Source: Croceivirga sp.
GTDB taxonomy: Bacteria; Bacteroidota; Bacteroidia; Flavobacteriales; Flavobacteriaceae
NCBI GenBank assembly: GCA_028284285.1
Contig: JANQSA010000033.1
Location: forward strand, 29,134-93,133
Length of the DNA: 64,000 nucleotides
Direction of reading: 5' to 3'
Shown here: piece after piece, positions 15,571-25,145 of the stretch
Layout of the letters: each line of letters begins with the position of its first letter
Position numbering within the stretch: position 1 is the first letter of the stretch
Translations under genes and position numbers: made by a program
Notes under the pieces: model-generated
What the model was told of the DNA's origin: nothing
What the model saw: the letters and a program-made list of their open reading frames with translations, nothing else
Database searches by the model: none

Positions 15571-18090
15571 ATGAAATTGTCCTCAAAAACCCTGCTATTG
15601 GTACTCTTTGTGATGGTCTGTCAAAACACTGTGGCGCAGTCCTACATTGAACGGGCAAAGGCCCTTGTTATCCTTAAACAACTTTGGGCAAACAAAACCA
15701 TAGACCAAGCCTTCCTGGACAAGCGGGAATTTGCCGAATCCGTAATGAATACAATGCAACAAGGCAGCTTCATAGATACAGGGACAACGGATCCGGGTGT
15801 GGATCCTGAAGGGTTTGAAGTGTTTGATAGCACAGAAGAAGGCCGGCCACCGGAAATGAATAACCTATCCAAAGAGCTACTGCGGAAAAGGATAAGTAAT
15901 GCAAAAACCAAATTGATAGCTTATCTGAATGAACAGCAAAGCCTGGCTCAAGATCAGAAAAGCAAAGCCTGTGATTGCGATAAATTGCAAGAATTGGAAT
16001 TGCTTACTCCTATGGCTAAGGCATTGACATCGCAGGATCTACAAGGGGAGGGGACTGTCTCGGGAGTCGCAGGCGCATTACTGGGAGTGACGGAAGCGGA
16101 AATTTTACTTGGGATTACAGAATGGGCCATAAGCCGGGCGGAAGAAGAGCTGATGCAAGCGTTTTTAAGGGATTGGTTGGAAACCATTAACAATGACCCT
16201 ATTCTAAAGCAAGCCTTTCCCAACCTGCTAAATATGTTATCCACCTCCGATCTAACCGCCATATATACGGATGGCGTTACCTGGAAGGCAACGTTCAAAG
16301 AAGATTTTGACGCCCTGCCGGATAATCTTTCCGGAATTGCCCGATCCATCCTGGAGCGGCATACCAACATGAATATCAATGAAGAAAAAGCTGCGGAGAT
16401 CATAGCCAGCATAGAGGTGCTTACCCCCGTTTTTCAAGGGGTGATCAAAAATACCCCTCCGGATCAGATCATCAGGCTACAAGGGGAAACCTCATTTTTG
16501 AAGTATAAAGCCAAGGATAAAGCCCCGGTGGTCCATCGCAGTATGGTGGGACTTGATCTGTTGCTGAAAATGGTTCAAAAAAAGGAGGCCGACGGTGCTT
16601 TGAGCTATATCCATCCCAATGAAATAATCGCACTAACCGAGGAAGAGCTGCGCGAACTTTGGGAATTGTTTTTTTGTGAAAATAAGGAGCAACTGGAGTT
16701 TGCATTTCATGTAGACCATGGAAAACTCCCTGAATTTGGCATGCATGCCTTTAGCCAACTGTCAAATCTGAAAATTGAGCTGGGTAAACTATCCGAGAAC
16801 CTTCTGGCGTTGTCCAATTTCAAAGAAAGTGTTCAGCAAAGACAAGACCCCAAACTTTCTGCGGAAGAACTCCATACCTATAGTGTATTGGTGCTGGACC
16901 TGGTGGAAACAGGATTGGATTTTCTCGAAAATTTTGTGGTTTCGGTAAATGATGAAAAAATTGGCAACATCAGTGAGCAACTGAAACGCTACAAGAAGAT
17001 GTATTCCGATGGCTTCTCTCATATTGCAGCGCTGCATAGCGGTATAAAAACCCAGGAGTACGGAAAAGTAGCGCTTCAATCCGTAAATCTGTTGTTGTGG
17101 ATAAAAAACAATTTTGACAAGGAAATCAATTCTACCAAGGACATTAATGAGCTGCTCAAAATAAAGGAATTGGAAAACCTGGTAAAAACGGATTATGAGA
17201 AGAAAGACATCAACGCTCTGATACAAGAGATCAAACAATTTATTGCAAAAAATTTCGATGCCTACCCCGAAACCAAAAAAGTACTGCGTTTAAAAGTAAA
17301 AGAGATTAGAAAACAATTGAACGCGCTTCCGGCTACGGTTATTTCTTCAGAGGATATCAAAAAGAAGATCACCCAAAACTTTACCCTTAGCGAGACGGAG
17401 GTACGGTCAATTGTTAAAGAAATAGCAGAACAAGACCTTGCCGATCTGCAATTCACCAGTGAAGCGTTAAACCGGTACGGCGCATTAATGGCCAGTATTA
17501 TTCTTGCGGAAAGCAGTGAGGATGTTAAGAATATTTTGAGTGGGGTAGCAAATAAGACCGGAGGGTATATGGTGCGTCAGAAAAGTGTGTTTAGTGCCAC
17601 CGTAAGTTTTTATCCGGGGGTAACCTTTGGAAAAGAAGAGGTGGAGATTGACGGATCGGGCCAAAATGATAATGGAACTTTTTTTGGGGCATCACTTCCG
17701 ATAGGTATTGAATTTGCAATTGGGTTGGACGCCAAACCTATAGGGGCAGTAGGAGTAATGGCGCAACTATTGGATTTGGGTGCTGTATTGAACTATAGTT
17801 TGGGGAATGATAATGAAGATGTTGGGGCTAATCCGGAATTTGGCTTTCAGCAGGTGTTCTCCCCGGGATTGTACCTCACCTTACACCCCACAAATAATCC
17901 CATTACCCTTGGTCTGGGTGCCAGTTATTCCCCGGATCTAAGAGAAATAACAGCTAATGGCATAACTGTGGAGGCTAACGCTTTACAATATGGACTCTTC
18001 TTAGGGGTGGATCTAAATGTTTTCACCTTATTCGCCAGTGATAAAAAGCGAAAACTAGCCCCTAAATCATTAAAAACCACCTATGAATAG
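15571..18090 (+). CDS. Large secreted protein of unknown function
   Basis: 839 aa with a clear signal peptide (MKLSSKTLLLVLFVMVCQNT, cleavage after VAQ). Residues about 40-640 are mostly charged and helical, with a Cys pair in SKACDCDKL and long Lys/Glu-rich stretches. From about 660 the sequence turns glycine-rich and strand-like (SVFSATVSFYPGVTFG, TLGLGASYSPDLREITA), resembling an outer-membrane or periplasmic beta domain. No family recognised. It overlaps the following serine-protease gene by eight bases, so the two are probably coupled. Confidence 0.7.
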   Translation: MKLSSKTLLLVLFVMVCQNTVAQSYIERAKALVILKQLWANKTIDQAFLDKREFAESVMNTMQQGSFIDTGTTDPGVDPEGFEVFDSTEEGRPPEMNNLSKELLRKRISNAKTKLIAYLNEQQSLAQDQKSKACDCDKLQELELLTPMAKALTSQDLQGEGTVSGVAGALLGVTEAEILLGITEWAISRAEEELMQAFLRDWLETINNDPILKQAFPNLLNMLSTSDLTAIYTDGVTWKATFKEDFDALPDNLSGIARSILERHTNMNINEEKAAEIIASIEVLTPVFQGVIKNTPPDQIIRLQGETSFLKYKAKDKAPVVHRSMVGLDLLLKMVQKKEADGALSYIHPNEIIALTEEELRELWELFFCENKEQLEFAFHVDHGKLPEFGMHAFSQLSNLKIELGKLSENLLALSNFKESVQQRQDPKLSAEELHTYSVLVLDLVETGLDFLENFVVSVNDEKIGNISEQLKRYKKMYSDGFSHIAALHSGIKTQEYGKVALQSVNLLLWIKNNFDKEINSTKDINELLKIKELENLVKTDYEKKDINALIQEIKQFIAKNFDAYPETKKVLRLKVKEIRKQLNALPATVISSEDIKKKITQNFTLSETEVRSIVKEIAEQDLADLQFTSEALNRYGALMASIILAESSEDVKNILSGVANKTGGYMVRQKSVFSATVSFYPGVTFGKEEVEIDGSGQNDNGTFFGASLPIGIEFAIGLDAKPIGAVGVMAQLLDLGAVLNYSLGNDNEDVGANPEFGFQQVFSPGLYLTLHPTNNPITLGLGASYSPDLREITANGITVEANALQYGLFLGVDLNVFTLFASDKKRKLAPKSLKTTYE

Positions 18091-18937
18091 GAATACGATA
18101 CGGGCCTTAAAAAAAAGAAAGAGTGCTTTTGAGCATGAATTTCTTTTTTGCACGGACGCAAAGGCGTTGGATATTCAGTCGGTTTTTATAGAAAAAAACG
18201 GGAAAAAGAATGAAGTGGTGGTGCGTTGTAAGCATTCGGACAATTTTGATCAAACCGAAAAGTTAGTGAAAGACTTTTTTTATCCCTACGAGGCTAAATT
18301 GTTGGTGGCCAACTCAGAACCTATAGCCACCGGTCTCCTGCATTCGGGCCGTGGGGTGCGTCATTCAACCACCCCGGGTTGGGGAACTTTAGGCGGTTTC
18401 TTCAGGGTTAGAAACAACTCCAACCTCTATGGTTTGTCCAATAATCATGTGATTTCCAATATGAAGATGGGGAATTTTGGTGACGCCGTACATTACAGTG
18501 AGGGTAGGGCCATAGCAGGGAAACTCGTACGAAAAATTCCATTAAAACCTTTGCCGCAAAAGAATTTCATGGACGCGGCCTTATTTCAGGTGTCTGATGT
18601 ACATACCGGGAAATGGGTGCCCCGGAAACCTTCCAACCCATGGATTGGTCCCAGGCTAAACATGAAAGTGTACAAAAATGGATATGGAACCGGGCTTACA
18701 CGCGGAAAAATTACAGGATACAACGGTGCTGCCAAAGTGAAGCTGAACGGAAAGGTGTTTGCATTTTCAGGAATTATCGCGATAAAGGCATTTTCAGGCC
18801 ATTTTAATAAACCGGGTGATTCCGGCAGTATTGTCCTTTCTTCATCAGGAAACCATATGGTGGGTTTGGTGTTTGCCAAACACGGGGCGTATTGTTGGGC
18901 ATTGCCCATTAGCAAGATAAAACCACTTTTAGGGTAG
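18083..18937 (+). CDS. Trypsin-fold serine protease (NAL1-like)
   Basis: 284 aa. Catalytic triad in order: H122 in GLSNNHVIS, D164 in FMDAALFQV, S248 in KPGDSGSIV. The GTLGGFF...LSNNHV arrangement is that of the NAL1-like group of trypsin-fold proteins. There is no signal peptide; residues 1-75 form a small alpha/beta domain of unknown type (EVVVRCKHSDNFDQTEK) that could act as a prodomain or recruitment module. Intracellular trypsin-fold proteases often work as effectors in bacterial conflict systems; that role is speculation here. Confidence 0.78.
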   Translation: MNRNTIRALKKRKSAFEHEFLFCTDAKALDIQSVFIEKNGKKNEVVVRCKHSDNFDQTEKLVKDFFYPYEAKLLVANSEPIATGLLHSGRGVRHSTTPGWGTLGGFFRVRNNSNLYGLSNNHVISNMKMGNFGDAVHYSEGRAIAGKLVRKIPLKPLPQKNFMDAALFQVSDVHTGKWVPRKPSNPWIGPRLNMKVYKNGYGTGLTRGKITGYNGAAKVKLNGKVFAFSGIIAIKAFSGHFNKPGDSGSIVLSSSGNHMVGLVFAKHGAYCWALPISKIKPLLG

Positions 18938-18993
18938 TTTCAGAACCAGTATTACGGCTTACCTGGAAGTGAAAATTGATAAAACCGGAACCG

Positions 18994-21900
18994 ATGAAAA
19001 AAACAAAACAAATCCTGGTACAGTTTAAAAACGAGGTAAAGAACGAGGTCATTTACAGTGACCTTTTTGTGGCCTTCTTTCTTTTTTCTATCGCCATGCT
19101 TTTGGTAAGCAGTATTTTTCAGGTGCCGGGCCTGGCAGGCCATCCTCAATTTAACGAATACACAGATACCGGACTTTTATGGGAACTAATGCATGAAAAT
19201 GACGGCGCCTGGTTGTGGTATTCCTTTTACAGTTATTTCATTCTGGATTGTATCTGGCCCGTCTTATTGTTCCTGGTAGTATATAAGATCATGCGGAGTC
19301 GACATTTAAAGGACCCTGCACATTTTACCCGAAAGTTACTCAGAACTACGGTGTTCCTGATGATTTTGGCGTACATCGCCGATGTAGCGGAAAATGGAAA
19401 CTATTGGAAAAACTTTTCATATAATGCTTATTTGGCCTATACCAAAATTGGGTTATACGCCTCGGTATTCCTGTTATTGTTGTATAGTTTTCTGAATGTA
19501 CTGATAAACGATTTTCTGCCTACGTTATGGGTTTTTATCAGGTCGGCTTTTATCAGTTTGTTGATCCTGATCATTATAGGGTTCCTTCTGCCCACGGCCT
19601 CTCAGGTCAATTCCATTGTGGTAGATCTCTACTTAGAGCCCCATAATTTAATGATCCTTCTCCTATTCTTACCCTTTTTTGGCATCGCTGTGGCCCATTA
19701 TCCCAGCTATTTCGATTATATAAAAGGGAGAAAGACCTGGTATATGGCGGACTACAGCTTCTTCCGTTTGATCGGGATCATTTATTACCGGAACAAGAAA
19801 TACGACAAAAACGGAAAAGTGAATACAGCTACGCTGAATTTCCTGTATCGGGTGTTGGGGATCAGTTTTTATACCGCTGTTTTTTATATGATATCGTATA
19901 CCTCGGAAGTTAATTTTGGTTGGAAACTTCAAATGGGCAAATTGTCCTTCGCTTTTTTTATCAGTGGGGTATTTCTGCTGTATTTTTTGATGAACATTAA
20001 AAGCGAATGGTACAAGCATCATTACGCTTTTCTCAGGAAACACATGACCCAGTTTTATGATGGCGATTACACCCCTCCGGAAGAAAAACAGGGCCTGATC
20101 AACTTTCCCTTACCGAAATGGCTATGGCGGTATTTGCAACCTAAGGCAAAAAAGGAGGGAGATGAAACGGCGAAGCGTACCGATTTGAAAACCATCAATA
20201 TACCGGTGGCCATCTATTTGATCTTGTTCACCCTGACGGTTTTTTTTCACATAGGATTCTTTGTGGCGCTTTGTTCCTCCAAGCTGCACTATTCCGAAGG
20301 AATGGCCCTGCTCAGTTTGATAGCTATCGTGCTTCAGATGGTCACTTTTATTTTCTACCGGGCGTTCAGATCATTGCTGCGTATCGTACTGTATAATCCC
20401 TGTTCGCGGGCAATAACGAACGCTTTTTTAGAAAATCCTGACATCAATAACTATGACTGCAAAGCCCCGGAGGGTACCCCGGTAAACACCGCACCCAAGA
20501 AAGTGGTTGACTTTTTTAATATCTACAATTTTTCCAAAGGTACCCTACTCCTCAGACTCTTTACCTTTTTAAGGTGGGGGGCGTTTAGCAATAACATCCT
20601 TTTTTTACAGGTGAATGCCTTTATTGGCATAGTCAACCTCGTTTTTTTGATGGTTATCAATTGCGAGAGCTCGCGGGCCACCTACTTCAGTACGATCGTG
20701 ATTATTCTTTCCGTACTGTTTTTGGTCTATGGGGTGTTTGTAGTTGTGGTGAAGAACTGGATTTATCATGACTCCAAAACCAATAGATCCGCAACCAAAG
20801 GCCAGCCTTCCACCACCACCTTTGACAAATTACTTTTTGCGGGATTGGCGATATTGTTGGTATTCGCGATAGTTACAAAAACTAAGGGTAACGAGTTGTT
20901 TACCCTGGAACCGGTGAAAAGGGCACCGAATAGCGAACTGGTACTGTCTCAGTACATCGATAGCCTGGACAAAGAGGCGACGCGATATTACATAGGCTGC
21001 TATGGCGGCGGGATGAAGTCCAATGCCTGGACCATGACGGTTTTAGATACCTTGTTCGGCCAGAATACCGACTTACTGGAGAAAACGGTAGGTATTTCCG
21101 GGGTTTCCGGCGGGACGATGGGGATGGTAAATTTCTTTTCCATTTGGAACAAACATGGCCATACCGGGTATATCGAGAGAGCCGAAAGCATTAAAGATGT
21201 AGCCACACAAAACATTCTTGCCATGGATATTACCCATGCTACAGGCAGGGACCTTTTGCGCTACCTGTTTTGGCCGGGAAATTCAATAGGCAAAGACAGA
21301 TCTACCAAAGTCATGGAGCACTATGCTTCAACTACGGGAGATAATTATGAGGAGAAAAAGAGCAGGAACACCTTTCGCGGCTATTGGCGGCATTTCTATG
21401 ACACTACCGCCGCCAAAACCTCTTTTCCCATTTTTATTGCCAATACTACCAATGTAGCGGGCAACCAGGGAATGGCAGTAAGTATCCGAACAGTGGACCA
21501 CAATTTGAACTCCGTATTGTATCGGGGGGCTGATGACATCCTGGAGCTTCAGCGAACCGAAGAAGGAAAACCTAACGCGGAGTATACGCTGGGGTATTAT
21601 GAAGCGGCATCCACTTCCAACCGATTTCCTTTATTGAGTCCGGCGGCTAAAATAGAGACCAAAGGGCATTACAACGACGGGGGTATTTTTGAAAACTCCG
21701 GACTGTTTTCGGCCTACAAGCTGTTTCAGGCAGTCAACGAAAAGGAACAGGTAAAAAACCTGGAACATTTACCCCAAAACAATGTGTTTGTATGTGTCAT
21801 CAACGATAAAAACCTCTATATCAAAGCGGTACTGCAACAGGAATTGAATCTACTGAACGATGCGGTATTGGTGGATGAGATCAATTACAATTCGGAGCTG

Positions 21901-22278
21901 GGAGCGATCCTCAATTCCGTAGCCTCTACCGAAATGACCCCCATCGCGATAAAATCGCAACTACAACGCCTGGCTAAGAACTATTCCTGTATGGATTATG
22001 AGGCTATCTATTTGCCGCACACCTTTACGCTCGCCGATGTCAAAGCCATTTATGGAAAAAAATTACGGTTAAGAAGCCAACGGTCGGCGGACTCTTTGGT
22101 ATATGCCATAGCAAAAAGGAATAATGCTACCATTGCAGGCCTTTACGGTAAGTATCCTGTCATAGAACCCCCTATGAGCCGGGTAATGGCGGCGCCTGCC
22201 TACGATTTTATGAAGGCCATGCTACAGCACCCCATGACGCAGACCAGTATTCGCAAAATTAAAGCGCTGAACCGGTAA
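18994..22278 (+). CDS. Membrane-anchored patatin-like phospholipase
   Basis: 1094 aa from the ATG at 18994 (MKKTKQILVQFKN). The first 620 residues contain about a dozen hydrophobic helices. The C-terminal part is a patatin domain: glycine-rich oxyanion motif GCYGGG near residue 667, nucleophile elbow GVSGG near 705, and the catalytic Asp in NDGG near 893. Patatins are lipid acyl hydrolases. A patatin on so large a membrane scaffold is unusual and suggests a membrane-sensing or transporter-like N-terminus. It follows the protease gene by 56 bp and is convergent with the FAD oxidoreductase gene, two bases apart. Confidence 0.8.
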   Translation: MKKTKQILVQFKNEVKNEVIYSDLFVAFFLFSIAMLLVSSIFQVPGLAGHPQFNEYTDTGLLWELMHENDGAWLWYSFYSYFILDCIWPVLLFLVVYKIMRSRHLKDPAHFTRKLLRTTVFLMILAYIADVAENGNYWKNFSYNAYLAYTKIGLYASVFLLLLYSFLNVLINDFLPTLWVFIRSAFISLLILIIIGFLLPTASQVNSIVVDLYLEPHNLMILLLFLPFFGIAVAHYPSYFDYIKGRKTWYMADYSFFRLIGIIYYRNKKYDKNGKVNTATLNFLYRVLGISFYTAVFYMISYTSEVNFGWKLQMGKLSFAFFISGVFLLYFLMNIKSEWYKHHYAFLRKHMTQFYDGDYTPPEEKQGLINFPLPKWLWRYLQPKAKKEGDETAKRTDLKTINIPVAIYLILFTLTVFFHIGFFVALCSSKLHYSEGMALLSLIAIVLQMVTFIFYRAFRSLLRIVLYNPCSRAITNAFLENPDINNYDCKAPEGTPVNTAPKKVVDFFNIYNFSKGTLLLRLFTFLRWGAFSNNILFLQVNAFIGIVNLVFLMVINCESSRATYFSTIVIILSVLFLVYGVFVVVVKNWIYHDSKTNRSATKGQPSTTTFDKLLFAGLAILLVFAIVTKTKGNELFTLEPVKRAPNSELVLSQYIDSLDKEATRYYIGCYGGGMKSNAWTMTVLDTLFGQNTDLLEKTVGISGVSGGTMGMVNFFSIWNKHGHTGYIERAESIKDVATQNILAMDITHATGRDLLRYLFWPGNSIGKDRSTKVMEHYASTTGDNYEEKKSRNTFRGYWRHFYDTTAAKTSFPIFIANTTNVAGNQGMAVSIRTVDHNLNSVLYRGADDILELQRTEEGKPNAEYTLGYYEAASTSNRFPLLSPAAKIETKGHYNDGGIFENSGLFSAYKLFQAVNEKEQVKNLEHLPQNNVFVCVINDKNLYIKAVLQQELNLLNDAVLVDEINYNSELGAILNSVASTEMTPIAIKSQLQRLAKNYSCMDYEAIYLPHTFTLADVKAIYGKKLRLRSQRSADSLVYAIAKRNNATIAGLYGKYPVIEPPMSRVMAAPAYDFMKAMLQHPMTQTSIRKIKALNR

Positions 22279-22280
22279 AG

Positions 22281-23909
22281 CTAGGTGGCCGGATTACCAT
22301 GGATGTTTAAGGATTGGATAAAATGGGGCGGCACCGAAATAAAGTCATCCAGGCCTACAGTGGCCAGAAATTCATTGGAGAACAATTGCGCCATTTCCTG
22401 GGATAACAACCAGCTACGGCATTCCTTCCAGGTCTGTGCCTTGCTGCCGTACATATCCTGGACCAGGTTCGGAAATGCCCAATCCATATTCTTCCCCCAA
22501 TGCACGGTAAAGGGAATGTTTGCCGTTTGTAGCGTTTGGATCATAAGCCTGCCGTATTCCTCCAGGCTGAGCATCTTCCTCGACTTTTCCCACTGAATCC
22601 CATCAATCTCGATCACACAGGTGGTGTCAAATTGGGTAAAGGCCAGGGTAGCGTCGGATTTTTTTACATAGCGCATGGCAAAGATCCCGGGAATGGGGTT
22701 GCTTTTGGTTAGGGTCACGAGGGCATTCAACGCTTTTTCGGAATCGGCAATATCCACCCCCACAGAGCAGGCAAAGGCCGGGCCCTTATAGGGAGCATCC
22801 CAAAAAGTTTCATAGAGCGTAGCAGTAATTTCTTCCTCGTCCTTGGTGATTTCCGGCAAAATACTGCTTTGCAATCTTTTGATGAACCAGGGGATACTCT
22901 TGGGAAACTTTTCGCTAAACTTTATCAGCAGATAGATGAGGTCCTTGTAGATGGACTTCTCAATTTTGGTAAAAGGATCCGGATAGGCCCCGGTATAGGG
23001 CTTTTTGTACATTACCTCAATCACATAGTCCGGGTCATTTACATAAGGGTTCACAAATACTTTGTAGTGCCAGGGTATAGCCGGTGTACCATCCGGGTCT
23101 ACCTCTTTGGCGATGGAAAAGGTAGAGTTTTTAAAATCCAGGGTTTTGGACAGGGACAAGGCCACGTTTTTATCTACCCGCTTGACATAGCGATTCAGCA
23201 AAAACAAGTCCTCGGCTTCCAGGACCACCCCGTGGATAAACCCAAAGCTCCCCAGGCTTACCAAAGCCGCATTAAAAAGGGTATCGTTTCGGATTACCCG
23301 GGCATTGATCTGGTGGGCAAAAGCATCGTTGAGTGCTGGCCGGGTATGGCGTTCCAGATACACGATATCCCCGGGTTGAGGGCCGGTAATGATATTCAAA
23401 CCGACGACATAATCCTGTACGGCACCGATATTGAGCCCGGCGCCATGCACCCCGGTAGAAATACAACCGGCTATGGTTTGTCCGTTGCTTGCACCGCTGG
23501 TTTTTAAGGATTTTCCATACTCCGCAAGGCGTTGCGAGATGAGTTTTATGGTGTTGCCGCACTCAAAGAAGAATACGTTCTCCGCAAGGTAGGGACTGTC
23601 CTGATGCATATCCCCGGGATCGACCTCCAGGTCCAGGTACATCAAATTATTTTGATGCATATTGTCTTTTTGATGGAGTACTTTGGACATGGACCAGCGG
23701 GAACCGTAGGCCCGAAAACCTTCATTATTGTCATGGCATTCTTTAATCAACCGCCGGATCTCATCGGCCGCATTGTTATAGCGAGCTACTCTTCCGGGCA
23801 TCGTGGCCTTGCTTTCGTGCCGGGTAATGAATTGTCTTTGTAAGGGAAATGGACCGTTTTCATGGAGGGTATCCCATTGGCCTACCGGTAGTTCACTTGT
23901 TGTTGCCAT
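22281..23909 (-). CDS. FAD-binding oxidoreductase (VAO/PCMH family)
   Basis: 542 aa. PCMH-type FAD domain in the first 240 residues: FRAYGSRWSMSKV, then SGASNGQTIAGCISTGVHGAG and SLGSFGFIHGVVLEAE. The C-terminal half resembles lactone/sugar-alcohol oxidases (HWGKNMDWAFPNL). At the place where relatives carry the GHS His for covalent FAD, this protein has GSRWS, so FAD is probably non-covalent. No signal peptide. The substrate is unknown. It lies four bases downstream of a lipoprotein gene, probably one transcript. Confidence 0.8.
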   Translation of the reverse strand: MATTSELPVGQWDTLHENGPFPLQRQFITRHESKATMPGRVARYNNAADEIRRLIKECHDNNEGFRAYGSRWSMSKVLHQKDNMHQNNLMYLDLEVDPGDMHQDSPYLAENVFFFECGNTIKLISQRLAEYGKSLKTSGASNGQTIAGCISTGVHGAGLNIGAVQDYVVGLNIITGPQPGDIVYLERHTRPALNDAFAHQINARVIRNDTLFNAALVSLGSFGFIHGVVLEAEDLFLLNRYVKRVDKNVALSLSKTLDFKNSTFSIAKEVDPDGTPAIPWHYKVFVNPYVNDPDYVIEVMYKKPYTGAYPDPFTKIEKSIYKDLIYLLIKFSEKFPKSIPWFIKRLQSSILPEITKDEEEITATLYETFWDAPYKGPAFACSVGVDIADSEKALNALVTLTKSNPIPGIFAMRYVKKSDATLAFTQFDTTCVIEIDGIQWEKSRKMLSLEEYGRLMIQTLQTANIPFTVHWGKNMDWAFPNLVQDMYGSKAQTWKECRSWLLSQEMAQLFSNEFLATVGLDDFISVPPHFIQSLNIHGNPAT

Positions 23910-23913
23910 AGTT

Positions 23914-24270
23914 TTAGAGGTCAGGAAGCATGCATACGTATTTTATTTTCACCTTTCTTCGGGTCCCAAAGGAGAAGAGGTACAGCAGATTGCCGCCAAA
24001 AGTGTTCTTGTATTCCACCGAGAAGAGTTTTCCCGATTCACAAAACTTCCGGGGCACTTTGATCGTCATCCCATCGTTGATCGCCGAAGTTTTTACAATG
24101 GTGTCGTATTCGCCGTACATCTTATCGCGATACCAATCATCGCCCTGGACGGTTTCGGCGGGCATGGGCGCCCCGTGGGTGCTTACAAAACGGGTAGGGT
24201 AGCAGGAGGCCACGATGCAGGCTGTAATGGCCAGTGTTACCACTTTTAAGGAAGTAGTTTTGTGCATCAT
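23914..24270 (-). CDS. Small lipoprotein of unknown function
   Basis: 118 aa, starting at one of two adjacent ATGs (24270 or 24267). Signal peptide with lipobox IVASC, Cys at about 23. The mature part is about 95 aa, basic toward the end (SFGTRRKVKIKYVCMLPDL). Not recognised. First gene of the pair with the FAD oxidoreductase, so the two may share an envelope-linked redox role, which is inference. Confidence 0.65.
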   Translation of the reverse strand: MMHKTTSLKVVTLAITACIVASCYPTRFVSTHGAPMPAETVQGDDWYRDKMYGEYDTIVKTSAINDGMTIKVPRKFCESGKLFSVEYKNTFGGNLLYLFSFGTRRKVKIKYVCMLPDL

Positions 24271-24943
24271 TTCAGAAAGGTTAGGCGGAAACCCTGTAAA
24301 GACAGGATTTCCGGTGTTTAGTAGTATAGCTTACGAGGGTATTTGTAAGATAAAACAAAAGAGCACTGTAATCCATTTCCGTTGTACGGATGGGCTTCGA
24401 ATGTGTATAGTTGGTCAGTATCCGCTGTCCTTTCCCGGAAGTTTATGGGCGATTGGAGGGTAAAAGGGGCATTTTTAAGAGATAACCCGCCGCTAGGACC
24501 AAAACGGAGCGGTCTAACAGGACTACCGATGACTAAGGTATTCTACGATCTACCGGAGAATACTATGGCTCTGGTTTAATCCAGCGTTGGTATTTAGTTC
24601 TCAATTGAAGATCAAAGAGCTCCAAGTAGGGGTGAACATAGAAAATTCAATTGCTCCCTTTAGGGCCAGGGAAAAATAATTGGATTTTCGGCCTTTTGTT
24701 CTTTCCCCATCCCTAAAGGGGAACAAAATACCGAGAATTGGATGTTCCAGACATAATAGCCATTTTAGACTAGAGCCAATACCATCCGTAGCGGTCAGGA
24801 GATCAAGGCATTTAGCGATAGCTAACCACAAAAAGCCCTTTACGTTCACGTAACAGATACTTCCCCCAAGACATCTATTGCGCTACTGATAAAGGGCGGG
24901 GATAAAATTGGAGGGAAAGTAATTGTACGAAAGCGGTTACACC

Positions 24944-24961
24944 ATCCCCACCAATGGGGAT
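24944..24961. repeat. Palindrome ATCCCCA-CCAA-TGGGGAT
   Basis: Same 7-bp arms as the copies at 25081 and 29771, but with centre CCAA instead of GGAA. Conservation of the arms with a variable centre favours a protein-binding site. It lies 185 bp before the subtilase ATG. Confidence 0.55.
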
Positions 24962-25080
24962 TTTTATAAGAAAACCCTAGTTTTTTGGTGGTTTTCCTGC
25001 AACGAGTTTTCCCGGCAAAATGCTAGTTTTCAGTGCCTCTTTTCACCAAGCCCGGTGCTTTCCACTACTTTTTTGGTAAA

Positions 25081-25100
25081 AATCCCCAGGAATGGGGATT
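25081..25100. repeat. Palindrome AATCCCCA-GGAA-TGGGGATT
   Basis: Perfect 8-bp arms around GGAA, 46 bp before the subtilase ATG. An identical 19-base sequence recurs at 29771, just after the response-regulator gene. Candidate operator for that regulator. As RNA it would be a hairpin with a GNRA-type loop. Confidence 0.6.
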
Positions 25101-25145
25101 ACATTTCTAAAAGTATTTCTCGACTTTGCAATACAAGCATAACTC

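Larger units (their letters stand above)
24271..25145. other. Long intergenic region, non-coding as far as I can see
   Basis: 875 bp. Several frames are open for 60-80 codons but none has a recognisable start, composition or product. It contains several short GGGG/CCCC hairpins (for example TTCCCC/GGGGAA at about 24711-24731) and two copies of the ATCCCCA-N4-TGGGGAT palindrome near the subtilase end. It marks the change from mid-GC sequence to an AT-rich stretch. Confidence 0.6.

Noticed and set aside
22869..23507. 212-codon plus-strand ORF
   Set aside because: Antisense to the FAD oxidoreductase, whose minus-strand product has clear family motifs.
24601..24849. 82-codon minus-strand ORF in the 24.3-25.1 kb gap
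   Set aside because: No recognisable domain, unsupported start, isolated in a stretch rich in short hairpins.
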